In this document: positions 17,385 through 26,579 of the stretch, piece by piece
Layout: the number at the start of each line of letters is the position of its first letter
How positions within the stretch are numbered: the first letter of the stretch is position 1
Source of the DNA: Oligoflexus tunisiensis
GTDB taxonomy: Bacteria; Bdellovibrionota_B; Oligoflexia; Oligoflexales; Oligoflexaceae
Assembly (NCBI RefSeq): GCF_001748245.1
Contig: NZ_BDFO01000001.1
Span: forward strand, 6,996,346 to 7,060,345
Length of the DNA stretch: 64,000 bases
Reading direction: 5' to 3'
Translations under genes and position numbers: made by a program
The notes under the pieces: generated by a model
Databases searched by the model: none
What the model was told of the DNA's origin: nothing
Seen by the model: the letters and a program-made list of their open reading frames with translations, nothing else

Positions 17385-18437
17385 TTCCAAAACCTTGTGC
17401 AGATAATCAAAGATCACCTTGGCGATCCCTTCCCCGCTTCCACTTTTGCGCAGGCGTTCCTGTATGGCAGGCGCTTCCGCCCGGGTTTTTTCGATGGCCG
17501 CCCGCAGCGTGTCCGGCGTCAAGTCCGTTTCCCGCAGGACCTGAGCCCAGCCCTGAGCGGCAAAGGATTTGGCGTTGTCCACCTGATCCCCACGGCTGGC
17601 GATTTCCAGCGGGATGAGCAGCATGGGTTTGGCCAGGGCTTTGAGTTCAAACAGGGAATTGGCCCCGGCGCGGGTGACCACGAGGTCGGCGAGAGCAAAC
17701 AGATGTTCAAGGCCCTCGTTCACATATTCAAAAGGCGCATAGGAAGGATGTTTGAAGTCGATGGCCTTGCCTTTTCCGGTCAGATGAATGATCTGCCAGG
17801 TGGTCACCAGTTCCGGCAGAAGGGTGCGCAAGGCAGCGTTGATGCGCTCCGCTCCGGAACTTCCACCCATCACCAGCAGGGTGGGACGGGTCGCATCAAA
17901 TCCACACAGGCGGGCGCCCTGTTCACGATCGCCACGCAGGAGTTGTTCGCGCACGGGAATGCCGGCTGCCACCGACCGCACACCGGTCAGATATTTTTCA
18001 GTTTCCGGAAAGCAGTAGAAGATCAGACGGCAGAAGGGTTTGATCAGACGATTGGCCAGACCCGGGGTCAGGTCGGATTCATGCGATACGACCGGAATCC
18101 TGAGAACCCACGCGGCCAGGGCCACGGGCACACTGACAAAGCCGCCCTTGCTGAACACCAGATCCGGGCGCTTGCGAAAGAGCAGAAAGAGAGCCTGAAA
18201 AATGCCGATGACCAGCCGGAAGATATCGACGAAATTTTCCACTGAAAAATAGCGCCGCAGTTTGCCGGTCTGGATCGTATAAAAAGTAAGGCCGGCCTTC
18301 GTTGCCAGTTCCTTTTCAATGCCGCGGGAGCCGATGTAAAAAACCTCCCAACCGAGCTTGCGGTACTGTGGGAGCAGGGCGATATGCGGCATGACATGAC
18401 CGGCTGTGCCACCACCTGTCAGCGCGACTTTTACCAT
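17376..18437 (-). CDS. murG: UDP-GlcNAc:MurNAc-pentapeptide-lipid GlcNAc transferase
   Basis: Makes lipid II from lipid I on the cytoplasmic face of the inner membrane. The 353-residue GT28 enzyme has the signature GGTAGHVMPHIA at the N-terminus, VFSKGGFVSVPVALAA (about residue 100), and the donor-site region GGSSGAERIN and ADLVVTRAGANSLFEL in the C-terminal lobe. AAGGAAGGAT precedes the ATG at 18437. It is not in a dcw cluster: upstream on the same strand are a GspE-N-like protein, a lipoprotein and a TPR lipoprotein, with a 14-bp gap suggesting co-transcription. This isolation from mur/fts genes is unusual. Confidence 0.96.
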   Translation of the reverse strand: MVKVALTGGGTAGHVMPHIALLPQYRKLGWEVFYIGSRGIEKELATKAGLTFYTIQTGKLRRYFSVENFVDIFRLVIGIFQALFLLFRKRPDLVFSKGGFVSVPVALAAWVLRIPVVSHESDLTPGLANRLIKPFCRLIFYCFPETEKYLTGVRSVAAGIPVREQLLRGDREQGARLCGFDATRPTLLVMGGSSGAERINAALRTLLPELVTTWQIIHLTGKGKAIDFKHPSYAPFEYVNEGLEHLFALADLVVTRAGANSLFELKALAKPMLLIPLEIASRGDQVDNAKSFAAQGWAQVLRETDLTPDTLRAAIEKTRAEAPAIQERLRKSGSGEGIAKVIFDYLHKVLELK

Positions 18438-18451
18438 GGGATCCTTCCTTT

Positions 18452-18907
18452 TCAAGGGAGCTGTAAGAGTGTTGGGATTTGGCGTTCCAAAGGATAAGCC
18501 TCTTCAATCGAGCGACACATCATCCGCCGATCCATGATCACAGGACGAAAACGCGGCAGGCGCTGCCCTAGAAATTGCAGGACCTTTTCATCCCAGGGAT
18601 CCAGCATGCAGACCTGAAACGTTCCATCATCATCGCGATAGGGAATGAAGCACTTGTATTCCTGAGCCTCGGGCCAGGAGATCATGGCCAAAGCTTCGGT
18701 GTCGACATCCGAGGCATCAAAACTATAAAGCCGATCGAGTTTGAACACTTCAGCGATGGCATCCGCCAGGCTATGTTCGGCCATGATATGCGTTTCGAGC
18801 AGAGCCTCGTAGGTCGTGACCTTCCATTTTTCCGCGTAAATGCCGAGCATCCGCACATTGGTGGAGGTGATATAGCCGGCATCTTCCAGAGCTTCGAGCA
18901 GTTTCAA
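18452..18907 (-). CDS. Stand-alone GspE/PilB N-terminal (MshEN-like) domain protein
   Basis: A 151-residue protein resembling the N-terminal domain of type II secretion/type IV pilus ATPases: an ALLETHIMAEHSLADAIAEVF helix, a Tyr-Ser-Phe-Asp segment, then IPYRDDDGTFQVCMLDPWDEKVLQFLGQRL and a terminal helix with SIEEAY. No ATPase domain follows. Some such domains bind c-di-GMP (MshEN); I do not see a clear RLGxx repeat, so ligand binding is open. The start is a TTG at 18907 with AGGAGG 7 nt upstream, 2 bp after the stop of the preceding lipoprotein gene; a GTG at 18913 would be too close to that site. Operon with murG. Confidence 0.6.
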   Translation of the reverse strand: MKLLEALEDAGYITSTNVRMLGIYAEKWKVTTYEALLETHIMAEHSLADAIAEVFKLDRLYSFDASDVDTEALAMISWPEAQEYKCFIPYRDDDGTFQVCMLDPWDEKVLQFLGQRLPRFRPVIMDRRMMCRSIEEAYPLERQIPTLLQLP

Positions 18908-18909
18908 TG

Positions 18910-19626
18910 TCACTCCTCCTCTTTCGGTGTCCAGCGGCATTCGATTCCCGGCAAATTTTCCGCCGTTAACACCACACTGGCATCCTTGTGGCTTTGCAGC
19001 TGCACCGATTCCTGCCGCAGGCCCCAGTAGACGTCCCAGGTCGCCGTCGCCTGCCAGGTCCAGGGCAGCGAGCCGCCATGTTTGGCAATGCGCACCTTGG
19101 TCAGGCGTTCCTTGTCCTGAATCGTGAGCTGGAGACTATCAGTATCCGTCGTATAGGATACCACCTGGCGTAACCAACTGCGTGGCAAATGTCCGGAGAA
19201 AAAACAGGGAAATTCATCGGGCTTGAGTCCGAGCTTTTGCCCTTTATAACGCAGAAAACCATCCTTGCTAATGGACACGTCGTCCAGCCACGGCCCCCCG
19301 CGTCCGGTCGTTTCGAAAGTCTGCTTCTGTTTATTGAATTGAATCTGAAACAGGGTCTGCCCGAACGGTGAGTAACTCGCCAGGCCCCAGTCGCCGCTGG
19401 ATTTCGCGGCCCACTCCAGGTCGGCGGCCTCCAGCATCTGGCCGTCCCGGTTCACCTGAAAGGACAGGGCCCCGTTGGTGCTGGCGCACTCGACAAAAAT
19501 CGCGCTGGCGTAGGCTGGCAGCTGGACATCACGGTAGCTCGGCAGGGTCGTGGCACAGGATGGAACGAGCAGGAGCAAGGCCCCTGCGGCCGCACGGCTA
19601 TGAAATCTTCTTTTTGACACGTTCAT
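18910..19626 (-). CDS. LolB-like outer-membrane lipoprotein (tentative)
   Basis: A 238-residue lipoprotein: signal peptide ending in the lipobox LVPSC (Cys about residue 24), followed by a beta-rich body. ASYSPFGQTLFQIQFN recalls the SPLGQ-type strand of LolB/LolA-like lipoprotein carriers, but the similarity is weak and function is not proven. The start ATG at 19626 has a CAGGAAAAG ribosome site and lies inside the 3' end of the upstream TPR gene (29-bp overlap), so translation is probably coupled. It is followed directly by the MshEN-like gene and murG. Confidence 0.55.
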   Translation of the reverse strand: MNVSKRRFHSRAAAGALLLLVPSCATTLPSYRDVQLPAYASAIFVECASTNGALSFQVNRDGQMLEAADLEWAAKSSGDWGLASYSPFGQTLFQIQFNKQKQTFETTGRGGPWLDDVSISKDGFLRYKGQKLGLKPDEFPCFFSGHLPRSWLRQVVSYTTDTDSLQLTIQDKERLTKVRIAKHGGSLPWTWQATATWDVYWGLRQESVQLQSHKDASVVLTAENLPGIECRWTPKEEE

Positions 19627-21373
19627 ACTTTTCCTGAATGCGAAGGCGATCCTTGTCTTCCATTTTGGCTTTGGACGCCTTGCCATAGATTTCCAGGGCT
19701 TTGTTCATGTCGCCAAGGACCTCATAGGTATCACCCAGATGCTCGAGCACCACGGCCTCATCCGGCACCAACTCGTTGGCCCGCAGAAGGACGTCCAGAG
19801 CCTTCTTGTAATGCCCCTGCTGAAAATAGATCCAGCCCAGGGAGTCCAGATAATAGCCGTCCTCCGGTTTGATTTCGAGCGCTTTCTTGACGTGGAATTC
19901 AGCTTCCTCAAGGTTGATGCCTTTTTCTGCATAAAGGTAGCCGAGGTAATTGTGCGCGGCCGCATGGTCCGGCTCCTTGCTGATCACCTGTTTGAGCGTT
20001 TCCACGCAATCATCAAATTCCTCCGTCTTCTCGAGATTCACAGCCTTGAGAAAAAGCAGGTCAACGCGTTCAGGATATTTTTGAAATCCTTCATCGAGCA
20101 GCTTGATGGCTTCCGCATAGCGCTGCCGATTGCCAAGGATGTTGGCGCCCAGGGGATAGAAGTCCACCGAACGATCCACCTGGGTGTCGATCACTTCGCG
20201 AACCACAGCCAAAGCCTCTTCCGTTTGCCCGGCCCGGCGATGCAGTTCAATCATGCGATAACGGGAGTGCACGTAAAATTCCGAGCTGGAGTCAAAACCC
20301 TGATAGGTTTTGAGAGCCCGTTCATACTGCTGCGTGCGTTCCTGGCCAAGACCTGACATATAAAGGATGCGTTCCGCCTGCGGGTTGCGCTGAGCCAATT
20401 CATCAAGCAGTTCGGAAGCTTCCTTGAATCTTTGCATTTCCCAAAAGATGAAAGCCATCTGCAGACGGATGCCCGGCACTTCACGCTTGGCCTCTTTCTC
20501 CGCTTTTTGCAGCATCTTCAGAGCATCATCGAGGGAACCGATCAGCTTGTAGTGACCAACCATCCGGGCGATCAGATCATCATTGGTGGGATCGAGCCGC
20601 AGCACCGCTTCATAGAGTCCAATGGCCTTTTTTGAATCCCCATTGACATCAAGGACCACCGCATAAAGATGCACGCGTTCCGGATCGTTGCCATCCAGTT
20701 CATAAGCACGTCGGGCGGGTTCCAGCGCCTCCTTTTTTTGTTTCAAGGTCAGATAAATTCGCGCGAGCTGCATCCAGCCATCCGCAAATTCCGGAGTATT
20801 GCGCAGCATTTCCTTGGCGATCGGGACCGCTTCCTTGTATTTCTGCTGAGCCTGAAGAAGCTGCAGAAGCACGACATAGGCTTCCACCTGATGCGGCGTG
20901 TATTTGGTGGCGAGACGGATGTGCTGTTCAGCCTTTTCAAATTGTCCCGCGGCCGAGAGCAGACGACCATAAAGCAGCTGAATTTCGCCATCACTCGGAT
21001 AGAGCAGTACCATTTTCCTGGCCAGATGCAGTCCGCTCTCGACGTCTTCATTCGCTTTGGCCTCAATCAGCTTGGAGGCCAAAAACGGATTGGGGTCAAG
21101 ATTATAGGCGTTTTCCAGGAATTTGCGGGCTTTTCCCATATTGCGGTTCAACGCTTCATATTCCCCGGTCAGGTAGTAAAATGAAGCATTCGCCTTGCGC
21201 CTTGTGGGGGACCAGAGGTCCATGGGAACCTTATCATCCTCCATGCCTCCCGGCCGAATTTCGGAATCGTGGCGCGACAGGTCTTTTGCGGCATGGGTCT
21301 GCTGGCAGGAGGTCAGGAGCTGAATGCCTGGCAAAAACAGCCAAAACACCAGCAAGCCCTTATTCTTGGCCAT
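19598..21373 (-). CDS. TPR-repeat outer-membrane lipoprotein
   Basis: A 591-residue lipoprotein with signal peptide and lipobox LLTSC (Cys about residue 23). From about residue 45 to the end it is a chain of some 14 tetratricopeptide units, including clear copies near 150-290 (PEFADGWMQLARIYLTLKQ) and 440-570 (AAAHNYLGYLYAEKG, GYYLDSLGWIYFQQGHYKKA). It likely scaffolds an envelope complex at the outer membrane. GGGAGA precedes the ATG. It is the first gene of the run that ends with murG and overlaps the next lipoprotein gene. The partner is unknown. Confidence 0.85.
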   Translation of the reverse strand: MAKNKGLLVFWLFLPGIQLLTSCQQTHAAKDLSRHDSEIRPGGMEDDKVPMDLWSPTRRKANASFYYLTGEYEALNRNMGKARKFLENAYNLDPNPFLASKLIEAKANEDVESGLHLARKMVLLYPSDGEIQLLYGRLLSAAGQFEKAEQHIRLATKYTPHQVEAYVVLLQLLQAQQKYKEAVPIAKEMLRNTPEFADGWMQLARIYLTLKQKKEALEPARRAYELDGNDPERVHLYAVVLDVNGDSKKAIGLYEAVLRLDPTNDDLIARMVGHYKLIGSLDDALKMLQKAEKEAKREVPGIRLQMAFIFWEMQRFKEASELLDELAQRNPQAERILYMSGLGQERTQQYERALKTYQGFDSSSEFYVHSRYRMIELHRRAGQTEEALAVVREVIDTQVDRSVDFYPLGANILGNRQRYAEAIKLLDEGFQKYPERVDLLFLKAVNLEKTEEFDDCVETLKQVISKEPDHAAAHNYLGYLYAEKGINLEEAEFHVKKALEIKPEDGYYLDSLGWIYFQQGHYKKALDVLLRANELVPDEAVVLEHLGDTYEVLGDMNKALEIYGKASKAKMEDKDRLRIQEKYERVKKKIS

Positions 21374-21482
21374 AAGTCTCCCTTTGTTTGCGAAGGATCG
21401 GTATATACCATTATAAGGGCAGGCGGCCGGAAGCGGACCAGGAAAAAAGAGAAAAACGGGAGGAGGCGAGGCAGGGCCTTGA

Positions 21483-22361
21483 TCAGACGCCAGCCGGACT
21501 TTCAGAAAGACTTAAAGAGAAGCCGAATTCAGAGCCCGAACTGATCAGGGACTCAGGAATCTTTTCCGTCACGTCGTAGAAGATGCGAAGCAGCGAGAGA
21601 CCATGCGCAGGCGCTGTTTGCCCCGCCTGCCGTCGATCCTGAGCTGAAAGGATGGTTTTGATATCATCGGGCTTCAGCTTGCCAAGACCAACTTTAACCA
21701 GTGTTCCCACCAGACTGCGCACCATCTGCTTCAGAAAACCGTCACCCAGGATGTAAAATTCCAAAAGCGGACCACGCTGCACCCAGCGCACATCGAGTAT
21801 CGTGCGATCATAAGTGACAACACTCGCATCGCTCGCGCAGAAACTGCGAAAATCATGGGTGCCGAGGAGATTCCGGGCCGCCTCTTCCAAAGCCGCAAGA
21901 TCGAGCGCGTGATGCATCGACCAGACATAAGGCCGGGTAAAAGGATTTTGCGGCGTTCCGAGCCAGATGCGATAACGATAGACCTTGCTTTTTGCCGAGA
22001 GGATCGGATGAAAATCAGTGGCCCAGGGCCGGAGTTCCAATACGCCGATGGTCGGGGGCACGAGGGCCTGAAGCGAGCGCAGAACCAGCTCGCAGTTGAT
22101 CGGTTCACGACTGCGAAAGGTCGCAACCTGATGTTCGGCATGAACGCCCGTATCCGTGCGGGATGCGCCCATCACCCGCAGCTCCTGCCTGAGAGCCGTG
22201 CGCAGGGCCTTTTCCAGGACGTCCTGAACAGTCTGCCCACTGGGCTGGCTTTGCCAGCCTTGAAAGGCACTCCCGATGTAGGCGAGGTCCATGCGATAGG
22301 TGAAGAATGGGGCGAGGGACCCGCTTTCAGCGGAGTCCTTCGAAGCTAAAGGCGATTCCAT
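21483..22361 (-). CDS. truA: tRNA pseudouridine(38-40) synthase
   Basis: Isomerises uridines 38-40 in the anticodon arm of tRNAs. The 292-residue protein contains the TruA motif GASRTDTGVHA with the catalytic Asp at D70, LAYIGSAFQGWQSQP near the N-terminus, and RSFCASDASV plus FLKQMVRSLVGTL in the C-terminal half. The first ATG (22361) lies 35 bp inside the upstream outer-membrane protein gene; a shorter start at residue 24 (MDLAYIG) is possible, and the first 23 residues are not typical of the family. Monocistronic with, or coupled to, that gene. Confidence 0.95.
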   Translation of the reverse strand: MESPLASKDSAESGSLAPFFTYRMDLAYIGSAFQGWQSQPSGQTVQDVLEKALRTALRQELRVMGASRTDTGVHAEHQVATFRSREPINCELVLRSLQALVPPTIGVLELRPWATDFHPILSAKSKVYRYRIWLGTPQNPFTRPYVWSMHHALDLAALEEAARNLLGTHDFRSFCASDASVVTYDRTILDVRWVQRGPLLEFYILGDGFLKQMVRSLVGTLVKVGLGKLKPDDIKTILSAQDRRQAGQTAPAHGLSLLRIFYDVTEKIPESLISSGSEFGFSLSLSESPAGV

Positions 22362-23277
22362 AATTCTTTCTGTCGAAATTGCCGAACTTGTCGCTCGTGG
22401 TCGTGATATTCTCGGCGAAAAGGCTGAGGTAATAACGGTCGATGCCCAGCGAGCGCAGCGACTTATCCGAACGTGAATCCAGGCCGGTCAAACTAAAGGA
22501 AGCCATGACGCCTGTGACCAGCCCCTCATTCCAGCCGGAGTTCGTGTAGGTCGAGGCGCTGCTTGTCTTGGCTGTGGAAGGCAGATCGGGCTCGACCGTT
22601 TCCTGCACGTAAAGGTATTCCATCCCCATCCAGCCACGGAAGACAACCCAACGTTTTTTGAAAGGTGAAATCGCGATCTCCGCGGAGAGCTGCGTGGGAA
22701 TAAGCGTCAGCCCAAGCTTTTGGTTATTGTCCTTGCGCTCCGTTTCAAGATCGCGGCTGACCGGAAGTTCGGCCGGGCGGTCCGCCAGCGGATGACCTTC
22801 GGCATGATAGTAGCCGACACGTCCCACGAGACCGATGTCCACGAAATAACTGAAAAGGTAGTAACCGCCGTAGAAATAAGGCGCGACCTTTTCCTTGCCA
22901 TACAGATATTCGTAGTGATTGTACTTGCCGATGCTTTCCGGCCGAAAGGCACCAAAACCAAAGGTGGCCCCGGGACGGCGCCGGCCTTCGACCAGGCTGA
23001 AACTGGATTCTTCCGCTGGTGCGGGTTCAGCCGGGGGTGGCGGCGGTTCAGGGACCTCCTGCGTCACGACCGGAGGACGGGCCGGAGCCGGTATGGGAGG
23101 CAATGGCTCGGGCTGAGCGGGTTCAACCGGATCATCGCTGTCGTCGATGATGGAGGATTCGGGAATCTCGGGCTCCGGCGGAGGCGGGTTGCCAAGTTCC
23201 GCATCATCATCCTGAGCTTGGAGCTGCGGCGCCAATGCATTCAGAGCCAGCAGGGCCAGCAGGCAGATCTTTCGCAT
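22327..23277 (-). CDS. Outer-membrane beta-barrel protein with Pro-rich linker
   Basis: A 316-residue exported protein. The signal peptide ends near LQAQ; residues 25-92 are a Pro/Glu/Asp-rich segment (PPPPEPEIPE, PPPPPAEPAPA) that could span peptidoglycan, and from about 100 onward there is a barrel-like domain with alternating Tyr/Phe-rich strands (YFYGGYYLFSYF) ending in FSFEGLR. Function unknown. GAGGA precedes the ATG. It follows pssA by 14 bp and overlaps truA, so it may be read as part of the phospholipid-gene operon. The linker-barrel layout resembles anchors of the envelope, but this is inference. Confidence 0.7.
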   Translation of the reverse strand: MRKICLLALLALNALAPQLQAQDDDAELGNPPPPEPEIPESSIIDDSDDPVEPAQPEPLPPIPAPARPPVVTQEVPEPPPPPAEPAPAEESSFSLVEGRRRPGATFGFGAFRPESIGKYNHYEYLYGKEKVAPYFYGGYYLFSYFVDIGLVGRVGYYHAEGHPLADRPAELPVSRDLETERKDNNQKLGLTLIPTQLSAEIAISPFKKRWVVFRGWMGMEYLYVQETVEPDLPSTAKTSSASTYTNSGWNEGLVTGVMASFSLTGLDSRSDKSLRSLGIDRYYLSLFAENITTTSDKFGNFDRKNYGIAFSFEGLR

Positions 23278-23291
23278 GGGTCCTCGTTCAC

Positions 23292-24167
23292 TTAAGGTTC
23301 AATGGAACCTTGTTCATCCTGTTCAAAGATATCGTCGTCATCGACAATTTTGGTCCACCCGAAGATCCACTCCAAAGGACCACTCAGGGCATAACCAAAG
23401 AAAATCAGAAAACCAAACATCTCGGGTTGCGTTGCAATCAAAGCGACCATGGCCACGGCCAATACCAGGAGTCTGAATGGTTTTATCCCACGGATGTTAA
23501 GGGTTTTATGAGATCGATAGGGAATGTTGGTGACCATGGCCATGGCCAGCAAAAGGCCGGTGATGGCAAAGAACCACTGACGGAACACGGAGTTCTGGAT
23601 CAGGCTTTCAATCCAGAAAAGCACGAGAAAATCACTGGGCTTGGTTTCAAATTCCATCCAAAGCGCCACAAAACAGGCCACCACGCCCGCCGCCATCGGA
23701 ATCGGCAGACCGGTAAAATCACCCGAGGCCTTGCCGATGGAGCTTTGAACATTGAAACGGGCGAGACGCAGGGCCCCGCAGGCGAGGAACATGAAACACA
23801 CGATCCAACCGAGGCGCCCGGCTTCCGAGAGACCCGCCTTATACATCAGCAGAGCCGGAGCCGCACCGAATGAAATCAAATCGCAGAGCGAATCGTACTG
23901 CACACCGAATTCACTCGTGCTGTTGGTGATGCGCGCCACACGACCATCGAGGACATCGAAGATGGCAGCCAGAAGAATGGCACCGGAAGCCCAGAGGAAA
24001 TTGCCCTGCAGCCCTTTGACAATCGAAAAGAAACCGAAGAACAGATTGCCCGTGGTGATCAGATTCGGGAGGATATAAATCGCTCCCCCCAGTTTGCGCT
24101 TGGCGCCAAGAGTTTTCATAGGCCTACCTATCAGACGAAAATTCACGAGTCGACCGAGTTGATCCAT
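23292..24167 (-). CDS. pssA: CDP-diacylglycerol-serine O-phosphatidyltransferase
   Basis: Makes phosphatidylserine, the precursor of phosphatidylethanolamine, at the inner membrane. The 291-residue protein has the CDP-alcohol phosphatidyltransferase motif FDVLDGRVAR...EFGVQYDSLCD (about residues 86-113) and several membrane helices. The start at 24167 has GAGGGG upstream and follows the tsaB stop by 11 bp; a Met 16 codons later also has a plausible site. It sits in uppS-cdsA-rseP-tsaB-pssA, with CdsA supplying its CDP-diacylglycerol substrate. The acidic C-terminal tail (DDDDIFEQDEQGS) is a local feature. Confidence 0.93.
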   Translation of the reverse strand: MDQLGRLVNFRLIGRPMKTLGAKRKLGGAIYILPNLITTGNLFFGFFSIVKGLQGNFLWASGAILLAAIFDVLDGRVARITNSTSEFGVQYDSLCDLISFGAAPALLMYKAGLSEAGRLGWIVCFMFLACGALRLARFNVQSSIGKASGDFTGLPIPMAAGVVACFVALWMEFETKPSDFLVLFWIESLIQNSVFRQWFFAITGLLLAMAMVTNIPYRSHKTLNIRGIKPFRLLVLAVAMVALIATQPEMFGFLIFFGYALSGPLEWIFGWTKIVDDDDIFEQDEQGSIEP

Positions 24168-24178
24168 TCCGGTTCCCC

Positions 24179-24868
24179 TCAAGCTTTTTTTTCAGCCTTC
24201 TCTTCCGGAGCTGACTTACGTAAATACTGCGGCATCGGTAAAACATCGCTCAGCCGGCGCGAATTTGCAATGAAGTCCTGGAGCATGGCGTTGAGCATTT
24301 CATAAGCCCGGGCCTCAATGGGCGAGCCATGAATAAGAATACCCGTACGACGCCCCAAGTCATTCAAACGTGGCCAATCTCCCAGACAGCCGACGCGTGC
24401 CGCACCTGGCTCCGTCAGGGAACGTGGCTCCTGTCCCGGCACTTCGAGACTGATGCGCTCCAATTCCAGATTGACCACGCCCACTTCCGACCTTGTGGCG
24501 AAGTATCCGTGAGTGGCGGTGGCCGGCAGCATCCAGGTATTGGCCTCCAGGGCCACGCGTGCAAAGCAACCCAGGGCCGAACTTGCGTAAAGTCCCAGGT
24601 GTGGATTGGCGCGATGAAGGCCATAGACAAAGGCCAGACCGATTTTAATCCCCGTGAAGGAACCCGGGCCGGTTCCGACGATGATGCCTTCAATTTGATT
24701 CCAGCTTTTGTGTTGCCGGGTCAAAAGGTCCTGGACCAGACGTGGCAGGTCCGCGGCGGCTTCCTGGGGATTATTTCTGATCTCCGCATCCAAAAGACGA
24801 CCGCTGCCGGCATCAGCAAGAGCCAGGAGTGGTCCTTTCAGACTGGTGTCAAGCAAAAGAGTGAGCAC
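24179..24868 (-). CDS. tsaB: tRNA threonylcarbamoyladenosine biosynthesis protein TsaB
   Basis: Partner of TsaD and TsaE in making t6A37 in ANN-decoding tRNAs. The 229-residue protein begins LTLLLDTSLKG and contains the TsaB motif GTGPGSFTGIKIGLAF (about residues 65-80). The C-terminal half is diverged and ends in a charged tail. I chose the GTG at 24868, with AAGGAC upstream and an 11-bp gap to the rseP stop; the longer open frame would overlap rseP. Being in an envelope/lipid operon is a common loose arrangement for tsaB. Confidence 0.9.
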   Translation of the reverse strand: MLTLLLDTSLKGPLLALADAGSGRLLDAEIRNNPQEAAADLPRLVQDLLTRQHKSWNQIEGIIVGTGPGSFTGIKIGLAFVYGLHRANPHLGLYASSALGCFARVALEANTWMLPATATHGYFATRSEVGVVNLELERISLEVPGQEPRSLTEPGAARVGCLGDWPRLNDLGRRTGILIHGSPIEARAYEMLNAMLQDFIANSRRLSDVLPMPQYLRKSAPEEKAEKKA

Positions 24869-24879
24869 GGACGCTGTCC

Positions 24880-26562
24880 TTAAAACATGGAACTGACGCC
24901 TTTGAGCATCGATGCCCAAAAGCGACCGAGATCATTGTAGGTCGCAATCACGACCAAAGCCAGCACCATCATAAAGCCCAGCTTCTGATAATTCTCGATC
25001 GCGGCTTCGGAGACACGGCGCCTGAGTCCCGCCTCGGCTCCGATCAGTACCATCTGTCCGCCGTCCAGGACAGGAATCGGGATCAGGTTGATCAGCGCGA
25101 GGTTGATGCTGATCACGGCCAGGGAATTGAAAAAGATCTGCCAGCCGAGGCGCACGGAATCGGAGGCAACCTTGGCAATTCCAATGGGTCCACTCAGAGC
25201 GGCCAGAGGCAATTCACCCGTGAAGAGGGCGCCGATACCTTTGGCGATCGCCTTGGTCGTGGCGCCGGTCTCCTCCAAGCCGTACCAAAGGGCCTGGACC
25301 GGATTGGTATAGCGCTGCTCGACAAATTCCGGACTTTCGAGACCGCCCCAGAATTGAACAGGCAGGGTATAAAGCGTCACCTTGCCTTCGACCCGCTGGA
25401 CTTCCACGCCTTTCAGAGGCACCGTGATATTCTCCACGACTCCCTTGCGCAGAATTTTCAGATCCGCCTGAGGACGACGGTTGTCGCTGATCACCTCGCT
25501 TAAATCAAAGGCCGACTGCACCGGCTTGCCATCCCATTCGAGGATCATATCACCGGGCTGCAGATGCGCCACGGGCTCTTCACTTTTGAAAATCGTCAGC
25601 TGTGCGTGAGATACACCAAGAATGTCCTCAACCTTGCCGGCATCCCACTGAAAGCCTGCAGGCAGCGTGATCTTCAGGCTGCGTTCCGGCATGGGATCCT
25701 CCGGCTTCGTCGGATCTTCCGTGCGAACGATGAGATTCAGTTCCTGCGGAGCCGCCAGAGGTTCCTTGAACTGCGCGAAGAAACCGAGCACCTGGCGCCA
25801 GTATTTGACTTCGGTGCTGGTGCCATTCATTTCCACACGCAGCAAACGATCGCCGGTTTGCAGTCCGGCTCCGCTCAACACACCCTCATCATTCACGCGG
25901 GTCACCGTGCTCGGGACCAGATTCGGCGAGATGCCGATGCGTCCCTTGGTGCCAGGCATGTCATCCTCTTTCACGCTTTCCGGAGAAACGGTGACAGCCA
26001 ACTCCTGCTGATCCCGCTTGATCTTCAGATTCAATGTTTCATTGGCCGCGCCGCTGATCAAGGACTGCACATCGCGCCAGGATTCGATGGGTTCATTGTT
26101 GATGGCGGTAATCATGTCGCCAAACTGAAGACCGGCACGTTCTGCAGGACTGTCTGGAATGATTTCACCGACCAGGGCTGGCGGCAGTTTTAAACCATAG
26201 GAAACCAAACCCGCGTAAGCCACCACCGCAAGGATGAGGTTGGCGATCGGACCCGCGGCGATAGTCGCCAGTCGGGCAGGAATCGAGGCATTGTAAAATT
26301 CACGGCCTTTCAAGGCTTCCGGCACTTCCTCCGAGGGAACCGTACCATAGAATTTCACAAAGCCGCCGAGCGGAATCAGACTCAAACGATAATGAGTTTC
26401 ACGAATCTGAAAACCAATGATGGTGGGACCAAAGCCGATGGAAAAGATTTCAACCGGGATTTTGCACAGCTTGCCAACGATAAAGTGTCCCGCTTCGTGA
26501 ACTACGACCAGTATTCCGAGCAACAGGATCACAGCGATCACGGGTTGCGATAAAAACTCCAT
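24880..26562 (-). CDS. rseP: Site-2 protease, RseP family, with three PDZ-like domains
   Basis: An inner-membrane zinc protease that cuts anti-sigma factors or signal-peptide remnants within the membrane. The 560-residue protein has HEAGH at 22-26, the GGFVKFYG loop near 66-73 and the second zinc ligand motif NLIPIPVLDGGQ (492-503), with membrane helices at both ends. Between them are three PDZ-like units: about 128-195 (SPAERAGLQFGDMI), 210-300 (LSGAGLQTGDRLL) and 316-385 (VAHLQPGDMILEWDGKPV). E. coli RseP has 450 residues and two PDZ domains. It follows cdsA by 17 bp, the usual neighbour. Confidence 0.93.
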   Translation of the reverse strand: MEFLSQPVIAVILLLGILVVVHEAGHFIVGKLCKIPVEIFSIGFGPTIIGFQIRETHYRLSLIPLGGFVKFYGTVPSEEVPEALKGREFYNASIPARLATIAAGPIANLILAVVAYAGLVSYGLKLPPALVGEIIPDSPAERAGLQFGDMITAINNEPIESWRDVQSLISGAANETLNLKIKRDQQELAVTVSPESVKEDDMPGTKGRIGISPNLVPSTVTRVNDEGVLSGAGLQTGDRLLRVEMNGTSTEVKYWRQVLGFFAQFKEPLAAPQELNLIVRTEDPTKPEDPMPERSLKITLPAGFQWDAGKVEDILGVSHAQLTIFKSEEPVAHLQPGDMILEWDGKPVQSAFDLSEVISDNRRPQADLKILRKGVVENITVPLKGVEVQRVEGKVTLYTLPVQFWGGLESPEFVEQRYTNPVQALWYGLEETGATTKAIAKGIGALFTGELPLAALSGPIGIAKVASDSVRLGWQIFFNSLAVISINLALINLIPIPVLDGGQMVLIGAEAGLRRRVSEAAIENYQKLGFMMVLALVVIATYNDLGRFWASMLKGVSSMF

Positions 26563-26579
26563 AGATCCTGCTCCAGGCT

